From: Pseudomonadota bacterium
GTDB lineage: Bacteria > Pseudomonadota > Gammaproteobacteria > Burkholderiales > Burkholderiaceae_C
Length of the DNA: 64,000 nucleotides
Assembly: GCA_963204815.1 (NCBI GenBank)
Contig: CAUJHQ010000115.1
Span: 1-64,000 of the forward strand
Direction: 5' to 3'
Below, piece after piece: positions 48,161 through 55,662 of the stretch. Within the stretch, counting starts at the first letter, position 1. Each line of letters starts with the position of its first letter. Below the pieces are notes generated by a model. That model worked only from the letters and a program-made list of their open reading frames with translations, did no database searches and was not told the origin of the DNA. A program made the translations under genes and the position numbers.

Positions 48161-49438
48161 ATGCACCGAACCGCCACGATTCCCCTGAGCCCGATCGCCG
48201 CCGTGCTGCTGTCGGCGCTGGCCGGCTGCGGCAGCCTCGGCAGCCCTGCACCCGACGCCGCCACGGGCCGCGAAGTGACGATCAGCCCGCGCGGCGACAA
48301 CGTCGTCGCCACCTGGGGCCAGGTGGCCTTCAAGGCCATCGGCAGCACGAACCAGGACCTCGTCACCGTGCACCTGGCGATGTACGACGCCGTGATGGCG
48401 ATCGCCCGCACGCACCAGCCCTACGCGATCCGGCCCGCGACCAGCGGCGCCGGCGCGGGCGAGGTGGGCATGAAGGCGGCCGCCGTCGAGGCCGCGTACC
48501 GCACGCTGCGCGCGCTGGCGCCGGCCGGCGGCGCGACCTACGAGCCGCCCTACGCCGCCGACCTGGCGGCGCTGCCCGAGGGCGACGCGAAGCGCCGCGG
48601 CCTGGCGATCGGCGCCGAGGTCGCCGCCGGCCTGCTGGCGCTGCGCGCCAACGATGGCCGCGCCACCGTGCTGCCGCCCTACGTGGCGGGCACGCAGCCG
48701 GGGCAGTTCCGCGGCGCCAACCCGATCAACCGCATCGGCCCCTTCATCAAGCCCTTCGCGACGCGCAGCCACGACCAGTTCCGCGCCCCCGGGCCGCCGC
48801 CGCTGGCGAGCGAGGCCTACGCCGCCGACCTGAACGAGGTGCAGCGGCTGGCGTCGGCCACGAGCACGGTGCGCAGTGCCGCGCAAACCGAGGTGGCACG
48901 CTTCCACACCGAGCCGCCGCCGCCGTTCTGGACGCGCAACCTGCGTCGCTTCGCGACCGCGAGCGACAGCCTGGCCGACAACGCGCGCCTGTCGGCGATG
49001 CTGTACACGGCGCACCACGACGCGGTCGCCGCCTGCTTCGAGAGCAAGTACCACCACAACTTCTGGCGCCCGGTGAGCGCGATCCAGCAGGCCGACACCG
49101 ACGGCAACGCCGCCACCCGGCCCGACCCGGCGTGGGCGCCGCACGTGCCGACGCCCAACCACCCGGAGTACCCGGCCGCGCACAGCTGCGCCTGCGCCGC
49201 GGTGGCCGAGGTGCTGCGATCGTTCTACGGCACGAGCCGGGTGCGCTTCGAGTTCGACAGCACGGTGGCGGGCACGCAGCCGCACCGCTATGCGGGCCCC
49301 GACGACCTGGTGCGCGAGATCGCCGACGCGCGCGTCTGGGGCGGCATGCACTTCCGCTTCTCGACCACCGACGGCGCCGTGCTCGGGCGGCGCGTGGCCG
49401 AGTGGGTGGTGAAGCAGCACTTCCGGCCGGCCGACTGA
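48161..49438 (+). CDS. Vanadium-dependent haloperoxidase/PAP2-superfamily lipoprotein
   Basis: Lipobox LAGC; KYHHNFWRP (K-x6-RP), PEYPAAHS (PxxH), ARVWGGMHF ((S/A)RxxxGxH). Confidence 0.88.
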   Translation: MHRTATIPLSPIAAVLLSALAGCGSLGSPAPDAATGREVTISPRGDNVVATWGQVAFKAIGSTNQDLVTVHLAMYDAVMAIARTHQPYAIRPATSGAGAGEVGMKAAAVEAAYRTLRALAPAGGATYEPPYAADLAALPEGDAKRRGLAIGAEVAAGLLALRANDGRATVLPPYVAGTQPGQFRGANPINRIGPFIKPFATRSHDQFRAPGPPPLASEAYAADLNEVQRLASATSTVRSAAQTEVARFHTEPPPPFWTRNLRRFATASDSLADNARLSAMLYTAHHDAVAACFESKYHHNFWRPVSAIQQADTDGNAATRPDPAWAPHVPTPNHPEYPAAHSCACAAVAEVLRSFYGTSRVRFEFDSTVAGTQPHRYAGPDDLVREIADARVWGGMHFRFSTTDGAVLGRRVAEWVVKQHFRPAD

Positions 49439-49468
49439 CGCCGCCGGCCGGTGGCCACCCGGGCGGCC

Positions 49469-49500
49469 GGCGTCACGGCGTCAGGGCGTCACGGCATCAG
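49469..49500. repeat. Tandem 16-bp duplication with one mismatch
   Basis: GGCGTCACGGCGTCAG (49469-49484) and GGCGTCACGGCATCAG (49485-49500). Confidence 0.85.
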
Positions 49501-50453
49501 TACAGCTGCCAGGGCAGCGGGTCGTAGGCGTAGCCGCCGCCGTCGCGCACGCGCAGCTTGCCGATGCCGGGGAAGGGCAGGTGCACGGCGCCGATGAACA
49601 TGTCCTCCTTCACCGCCATCGCGAACAGCTCCTCGCGGCGCGCGCGCGCGAGGTCCTGGCGGAAGTCGAACATCACCGTGATCTCCGGCCGCGGGAACTG
49701 CACCGGCGCCACGTGCATCGTGTCGCCGAGCAACAGAAGCTTCGCGTCGCCCGAGCTCACGAGGTAGCAGCTGTGCCCCGGCGTGTGGCCCACGCCCGCC
49801 ACCGAGCGGATGCCCGGCGTGAGCTCGGCGCCGAGCTCGAAGGTCTGCAGGCGGTCGCCGCAGGCCGCGATGGCACGCTTGGCGGGAACGAAGCGGCCCT
49901 TCTGGTTGTCGGGCGCCGCGGCCTCGACGGCGGCGCTGCCCCAGTAGTCGACGTCGAGCTTGGCCACGCGCAGCACCGCGTTCGGGAACAGCTTCGCGCC
50001 TTCGGGCGTGACGGCGCCGTGCAGGTGGTCGCCGTGCATGTGCGTGATGTAGACCTCGTCGACCTGCTCGGGCGCGACGCCGGCCGCGGCCAGCGCCTGC
50101 GGCAGCCGGCCGGCGGTGGGGCCCAGCATCTTCGCGCCGCCGGTGTCCACCAGCACCAGCTTGCTGCCGGTGTTGACGAGGAAGGTGTTGACGGCGGTGC
50201 GGAACGGCGCCTTCGTCTTCGCGGCCTCGAGCGCGCGCTGGATGGCGTCGGCGTCGCCCTGCAGCACGGCGCCGGGCAGGTCGATGAAGCCGTCGAGCAG
50301 CGTCGTCACCTCGAAGCTGCCGAGCTTCATGCGGTGCACGCCGAGCGCACCGCCGCCGGCCAGCGGCGCAGCGGCGAACAGCGGCGGCGCCACGCCGACG
50401 GCGGACGCCGCGAGCATCTGGCCCAGGAAACGGCGGCGCGGGTCGTTCTTCAT
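49497..50453 (-). CDS. Tat-exported MBL-fold metallo-hydrolase
   Basis: RRRFLGQMLAASAVGVAPP; THMHGDHLHGAV (HxHxDH); GHTPGHSCYLV. Confidence 0.93.
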   Translation of the reverse strand: MKNDPRRRFLGQMLAASAVGVAPPLFAAAPLAGGGALGVHRMKLGSFEVTTLLDGFIDLPGAVLQGDADAIQRALEAAKTKAPFRTAVNTFLVNTGSKLVLVDTGGAKMLGPTAGRLPQALAAAGVAPEQVDEVYITHMHGDHLHGAVTPEGAKLFPNAVLRVAKLDVDYWGSAAVEAAAPDNQKGRFVPAKRAIAACGDRLQTFELGAELTPGIRSVAGVGHTPGHSCYLVSSGDAKLLLLGDTMHVAPVQFPRPEITVMFDFRQDLARARREELFAMAVKEDMFIGAVHLPFPGIGKLRVRDGGGYAYDPLPWQLY

Positions 50454-50527
50454 CGGTCTCCTCCGGAAGTTGCGGGCAGTGTAGGCAGCGCCCCGGCGGG
50501 CGTCCTGAGTGGCAACCCCCGGCCCAA

Positions 50528-51214
50528 TCAGCGCCAGGCGAAGTGCGGCTGCTCGAAGTGCGCCACGCGCGTCGGCCGGCCCAGCAGGCACCACTCGCGG
50601 AACTGGTAGAGCACGGCCGCGGTGGGCGCGGCGATCCAGCTGTCGCCCACCGGCATGCGCAGCACCGGGTGCGCGCTGCCGGCCAGCGCGTCGAGCAGCG
50701 GTGCGTCTTCGCGCAGCAGTTCGTCGACCGGGATGCGGTGCACGCTCTCCACTTCGCCGGGGTTCGGCACCAGCGCGTCGCCGACGCCCGCCCACACCAC
50801 CACCGGCGTGATGACGAAGCCGGAGCGCGTGGCGAAGTCGTCCAGGCGGCCGAGCACCGCGCCCGCGTCGACGGCGAGGCCGGTCTCTTCGTGCAGCTCG
50901 CGCAGCGCGGCGGCCTCGGGCGTCTCGCCGGCGTCGAGGCGGCCGCCGGGCAGGGCCCACTGGCCGGCGTGGGCGCGCAGCGCGGCCGAGCGGCGCGTCA
51001 GCAGCAGCGCGGCGCGGTCGCTCGGGGCGCTGAAGGCCGGCAGGCCCGCCACGCCCGCGCCCGGCCCTTCGTCGATGACGGCCAGCGCCACCGCCGCATG
51101 GCGCTCGGCGCCTTCGGCGAGCGAGCGCACGTCGAAGGCGCGCAGGCGCTCGGCGAGCGCGGCGCGCAGGGCGGCGGTGCGGCGGGTGGGAACGGGTGCG
51201 GGCGGCGGTGTCAT
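50528..51214 (-). CDS. NUDIX hydrolase (CoA pyrophosphatase-like)
   Basis: GGRLDAGETPEAAALRELHEETGL Nudix box; LLTRRSAALRAHAGQWALPGG. Confidence 0.93.
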   Translation of the reverse strand: MTPPPAPVPTRRTAALRAALAERLRAFDVRSLAEGAERHAAVALAVIDEGPGAGVAGLPAFSAPSDRAALLLTRRSAALRAHAGQWALPGGRLDAGETPEAAALRELHEETGLAVDAGAVLGRLDDFATRSGFVITPVVVWAGVGDALVPNPGEVESVHRIPVDELLREDAPLLDALAGSAHPVLRMPVGDSWIAAPTAAVLYQFREWCLLGRPTRVAHFEQPHFAWR

Positions 51215-51290
51215 CGGCGGACCATTGTGCAGCGTGGTACGCGGGCCGGTATGCTGCGGCCCCTTTGCACGAGCCTGCTGGAGACTCATC

Positions 51291-51758
51291 GTGATCGCGT
51301 CCCTCTTTCCCCTCGGCTGGTGGCACTACCTCGCCGGCGGGCTGTGCATCGGCCTCGGCACCGCGCTGCTGTACGTGGCCACCGGCCGCCTCGCCGGCAT
51401 GAGCTCGGTGTTCAGCTCGACCTGGTCGTACCTGTCGGCGCGCGCCTTCTTCCAGCAACCGCGCTGGCTCGAAAGCCGCGCCTGGCGCCTGCAGCTGGCA
51501 TTGGGCCTGGTGCTCGGCGCGGCGCTGTGGTGGCTGTGGCTCGGCCCGGCCGAAGCGCTGTCGACGACGGTGCCGACCTGGCGCCTCGTGCTCGGCGGCG
51601 TGGTCGCCGGCTACGGCGCGCGGCTGGCCGGCGGCTGCACGTCGGGCCACGGCATCTGCGGCCTGGGCTCGCTGAAGCTGCCGTCGCTGGGGGCGGTGCT
51701 GACCTTCATGGCCACCGGCTTCGTCACCGCGCAACTGCTGGCGGGGTGGGGCGCATGA
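51291..51758 (+). CDS. YeeE/YedE-family protein (N-terminal half-type)
   Basis: GTG start; GLCIGLGTALLYVATGRLAGMSS, GARLAGGCTSGHGICGL. Confidence 0.9.
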   Translation: MIASLFPLGWWHYLAGGLCIGLGTALLYVATGRLAGMSSVFSSTWSYLSARAFFQQPRWLESRAWRLQLALGLVLGAALWWLWLGPAEALSTTVPTWRLVLGGVVAGYGARLAGGCTSGHGICGLGSLKLPSLGAVLTFMATGFVTAQLLAGWGA

Positions 51759-52192
51759 GCGGCGTCCCGCGTTCGATCGCCGTCGTCGCCGCCGGCGCGC
51801 TGTTCGGCTTCGGCCTCGCGCTCAGCGGCATGGTGCGGCCCGAGGTGGTGCTGTCGTTCCTGCAGTTCAAGGACTGGGGGCTGATGCTGGTGATGGGCGG
51901 CGGCCTCGCCGTCACGCTGCTGGCCTACCAGCTCACCCCGCGGCTGGCGCCGCGGCCGCTGCTCGGCGGCGTGTTCGAGGCGCACACGGCGCGCATGCAC
52001 CGCGACACCTTCGTCGGCTCGGCGCTGTTCGGCGTCGGCTGGGGCTTGTCGGGTGTGTGCCCGGGTCCGGCGATCGCGGGGCTGGGCACCGGCAACCTGC
52101 AGTTGCTGTGGGTGCTGGCCGGGCTGGCCGCCGGCGCCTGGCTGCACGGCGCCACCGCCGGCGCGCCGGCTGCCGCGCCGCAGGAGGGCTGA
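51755..52192 (+). CDS. YeeE/YedE-family protein (C-terminal half-type)
   Basis: FGFGLALSGMVRPEVVLSFLQ, GVGWGLSGVCPGPAI; 4-nt overlap with preceding gene. Confidence 0.9.
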   Translation: MSGVPRSIAVVAAGALFGFGLALSGMVRPEVVLSFLQFKDWGLMLVMGGGLAVTLLAYQLTPRLAPRPLLGGVFEAHTARMHRDTFVGSALFGVGWGLSGVCPGPAIAGLGTGNLQLLWVLAGLAAGAWLHGATAGAPAAAPQEG

Positions 52193-52196
52193 CGCC

Positions 52197-53048
52197 TCAG
52201 GCGGCGGCGTCTGCCAGCGCGGCGGCCTGCGGCCCGAACGCGTAGGCGTCCATGCCGAGGTCGCCGAAGGTCAGGCTGTCGTGCACGCGCCGCCCCGGCG
52301 TGCCGGCGCCGGCCGCGCCGGCGGCGACGTAGAACGGCAGCAGGTGCTCGTCGGTCGGGTGCATCAGCGCGGCGTGCGGCGCCTTCGTCCGGTACTCGAA
52401 GAGCGCGGGCCAGTCGGCCGCCGCGGTCTTGTCCAGGAACCAGTGGCGGAACGCGGTGCTCTCCGGCGTGGCCGGGCGGTCGACCGCGCTCATGCGGCCC
52501 TGCGAGAACACGCGCCCCAGGTTGTGCGTGATGCTGCCCGAGCCGACGATGAGCACGCCCTCGTCGGCCAGCGGCGCCAGCGCCTGGCCCAGTTCGTACA
52601 GCCTCGCCGGCGGCCAGTTGGGCGGCCAGGCGAGCGGCAGCACGGGGACGTCGGCGCCCGGCCACATCGAACGCAGCGGCACCCAGATGCCGTGGTCCAG
52701 CCCGCCTTCGTCGACGCGGTGCACCGGCAGCCCGGCGGCGGCCAGCAGCGCCTGCACGCGGCCGGCGAGTTCCGGCGCGCCGGGGGCGTCGTAGCGCAGC
52801 GTGTAGAGCTTGGGGTCGAAGCCGCCGAAGTCGTAGACGGCCTCGTGGCGCGGTGCCGCCAGCAGCACGGGCTCACGCGTCAGGCTGTGTGCGCTGATCG
52901 CGAGCACCGCCTTCGGGCGGCCGATGGCGGCGTCGATGGCGGGGCCGAGCCGGGACCACCACGCGCCGGCTTCGCGCGGTTCGAGCGCGGTCATCGGCGA
53001 GCCGTGGGACAGGAAGAGGGTGGGCAGGCGTTCCATGATGCTGCCCAT
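52197..53048 (-). CDS. DODA-type extradiol aromatic ring-opening dioxygenase (YgiD-like)
   Basis: LPTLFLSHGSPM, AISAHSLTREP, GLDHGIWVPL, GSGSITHNLG. Confidence 0.93.
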   Translation of the reverse strand: MGSIMERLPTLFLSHGSPMTALEPREAGAWWSRLGPAIDAAIGRPKAVLAISAHSLTREPVLLAAPRHEAVYDFGGFDPKLYTLRYDAPGAPELAGRVQALLAAAGLPVHRVDEGGLDHGIWVPLRSMWPGADVPVLPLAWPPNWPPARLYELGQALAPLADEGVLIVGSGSITHNLGRVFSQGRMSAVDRPATPESTAFRHWFLDKTAAADWPALFEYRTKAPHAALMHPTDEHLLPFYVAAGAAGAGTPGRRVHDSLTFGDLGMDAYAFGPQAAALADAAA

Positions 53049-53124
53049 TGAACCACCGGCCGCGGCCCCGGGGCTTCAGGCCGATTGCACGCTCGGTTCA
53101 AGCGTTTCGGGTACCGTGCGCGCC

Positions 53125-55662
53125 ATGAACGAAGCCCCCTCGATCTTCAGGCTGGCCTGGCGGCAGGCGCTGCGCGACTTCCGCGCCGGCGAACTGCGCC
53201 TGCTGGCGGTGGCCGTGCTGCTGGCGGTGGCGGCGCTCACCGCGGTCGGCTTCTTCGCCGACCGGCTGAACGGCGGCCTCGCGCGCGACGCCCGCCAGCT
53301 GCTCGGCGGCGACGCCATCATCAGCAGCGACAAGCCGCCGCCGCCCGAGTTGCTGGCGCGCGCGCAGGCGCTCGGCCTGAACGTCGCGCAGAGCGCCAGC
53401 TTCCCCAGCATGGCGCGCGCCGCCGACGCGCAAGGCGGTGCCACGCGCCTGGTGGCCGTGAAGGCGGTCGGCCCGGCCTACCCGCTGCGCGGTCAGCTGC
53501 AGCTGAAGGCGGCGCCCGACGCGCGCGTGGAGCGCGTGGCCGCGGCGCCCGCGCCCGGCACGGTGTGGGTCGACGCCGCTCTGCTCGGCGCGCTCCAGCT
53601 GAACGTCGGCGACCCGCTGCTGCTGGGCGACGCCACGCTGACGATCGCGAAGCTCATCGTCATCGAGCCCGACCGCGGCTCCGGCTTCAGCAGCTTCGCG
53701 CCGCGCGTGATGCTGGCCGAGGCCGACCTGCCGGCCACGCGTCTGGTGCAGCCGGCCAGCCGCGTGAGCTACCGCCTCGCGGTGGCGGCGCCGGCCGGCC
53801 GGGACGCCGCCGTGACGCGCTTCGTGCAGGACAGCGAGGCGCTCATCAAGAGCGTGCCGCTGCGCGGCGTGCGTGTCGAGTCGCTGGAGTCCGGCCGCCC
53901 CGAGATGCGCCAGACGCTGGACCGCGCCGGCAAGTTCCTCAACCTCGTGGCGCTGCTGGCGGCGCTGCTGGCGGCGGTGGCGGTGGGCATCGCGTCGCGC
54001 GACTTCGCGGCGCGCCACCTCGACGACTGCGCGATGCTGCGCGTGCTGGGCCTGTCGCAGAACCGCATCGCCGGCGCCTACGCGCTCGAGTTCGCTGCCG
54101 TCGGCCTGCTGGCCAGCGCGGCCGGCGTCGCGCTCGGCTTCGCGGTCCACTACGTCTTCGTCTGGCTGCTCGGCAGCTTCGTCGACACGCAACTGCCCTG
54201 GCCGGGCCCGTGGCCGGCGCTGTTCGGCATCGGCGTGGGCATGACGCTGCTGCTGGGCTTCGGCCTGCCGCCGGTGCTGCAGCTGGCGCGCGTGCCGCCG
54301 CTGCGCGTGATCCGGCGCGACGTCGGCGAGCTGAAGGCCTCGTCGCTGCTGGTGCTGGCGGCGGGCACCGCCGGCTTCGCGGCCTTGCTGATGGCGGTGT
54401 CGTCCGACCTCACGCTGGGCGCCATCGCGGTGGGCGGCTTCGCCGCCGCGGTGGCGGTGTTCGCGCTGCTGTCCTGGGGCGCGGTGACGCTGCTCAAGCG
54501 CGCGGTGCCGGAATCGCGGGCGCCGCGGTGGCTGATCCTCGCGACGCGGCAGATCGCCGCGCGGCCGGCCTTCGCGGTGCTGCAGGTGTCGGCGCTGGCG
54601 GTCGGCCTGCTGGCGCTGGTGCTGCTGGTGCTGCTGCGCACCGACCTCATCGACAGCTGGCGCCGCGCCACGCCGCCCGACGCGCCGAACCGCTTCGTCA
54701 TCAACCTGCAGCCCGAGCAGGGCGACGCGTTCCGCCAGCGCCTGGGCGAGGCCGGCGTCGCGCGCTACGACTGGTACCCGATGATCCGCGGCCGCCTGGT
54801 GGCGATCAACGGCAAGGCCGTCAGCGCCGAAAGCTACACCGAGCCGCGCGCCTCGCGCCTGGTCGACCGCGAATTCAATCTCAGCCACGACGCGAAGCCG
54901 CCGGCGCACAACCAGGTCGTCGGCGGGCGCTGGGTGGCCGACGAGGCCGACGGGCTGTCGGTGGAAGACGGCATCGCGCAGACGCTGGGCCTGAAGCTCG
55001 GCGACACGCTGCGCTTCGACATCGCCGGCACGCTGAAGGAGGCGCGCATCACCAGCCTGCGCAAGGTGGACTGGGGCTCGATGCGCGTCAACTTCTTCGT
55101 CATGTTCCCGCTCGCGCGCATGGACGACGTGCCCGTCACCTACATCAGCGCCTTCCGCGCGCCGGCGACGGCGGGCTTCGACAGCGCGCTGTCGCGCGAA
55201 TTCCCGAACATCACCACAGTCGACGTGTCGGCGTCGATCGCGCAGGTGCAGCAGGTGCTGGACCAGGTCATACGCGCCGTCGAGTTCCTGTTCGGATTCA
55301 CGCTGGTGGCCGGCCTCGTGGTGCTGTTCGCCGCCGTCAGCGCCACGCGCGAGACGCGCGCGCGCGAGTTCGCGGTGATGCGCGCGATGGGCGCCGGCGG
55401 CGGCCTGCTCGCGCAGGTGCAGCGCGCCGAACTGCTGGGCGTGGGCGCGCTCGCCGGCTTCCTGGCGTCGATCGCGGCGGTGGCGGTGGGCTGGGCGCTG
55501 GCGCGCTTCGCCTTCGAGTTCAGCTGGAACCCGCAGCTCGCGGTGCCGCTGTACGGCAGCGTGGCCGGCGCGCTGCTCGCGCTGGCGGCCGGCTGGTGGG
55601 GCCTGCGCGACGTGCTGCGCCGGCCGGTGGTGGAAACGCTGCGCCGCGCGGCGGCCGACTAG
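53125..55662 (+). CDS. FtsX-like ABC transporter permease (YbbP-like)
   Basis: 845 aa; [41 protein letters not shown]; two FtsX-like blocks (ASRDFAARHLDDCAMLRVLGLSQ, AREFAVMRAMGAGGG). Confidence 0.92.
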   Translation: MNEAPSIFRLAWRQALRDFRAGELRLLAVAVLLAVAALTAVGFFADRLNGGLARDARQLLGGDAIISSDKPPPPELLARAQALGLNVAQSASFPSMARAADAQGGATRLVAVKAVGPAYPLRGQLQLKAAPDARVERVAAAPAPGTVWVDAALLGALQLNVGDPLLLGDATLTIAKLIVIEPDRGSGFSSFAPRVMLAEADLPATRLVQPASRVSYRLAVAAPAGRDAAVTRFVQDSEALIKSVPLRGVRVESLESGRPEMRQTLDRAGKFLNLVALLAALLAAVAVGIASRDFAARHLDDCAMLRVLGLSQNRIAGAYALEFAAVGLLASAAGVALGFAVHYVFVWLLGSFVDTQLPWPGPWPALFGIGVGMTLLLGFGLPPVLQLARVPPLRVIRRDVGELKASSLLVLAAGTAGFAALLMAVSSDLTLGAIAVGGFAAAVAVFALLSWGAVTLLKRAVPESRAPRWLILATRQIAARPAFAVLQVSALAVGLLALVLLVLLRTDLIDSWRRATPPDAPNRFVINLQPEQGDAFRQRLGEAGVARYDWYPMIRGRLVAINGKAVSAESYTEPRASRLVDREFNLSHDAKPPAHNQVVGGRWVADEADGLSVEDGIAQTLGLKLGDTLRFDIAGTLKEARITSLRKVDWGSMRVNFFVMFPLARMDDVPVTYISAFRAPATAGFDSALSREFPNITTVDVSASIAQVQQVLDQVIRAVEFLFGFTLVAGLVVLFAAVSATRETRAREFAVMRAMGAGGGLLAQVQRAELLGVGALAGFLASIAAVAVGWALARFAFEFSWNPQLAVPLYGSVAGALLALAAGWWGLRDVLRRPVVETLRRAAAD

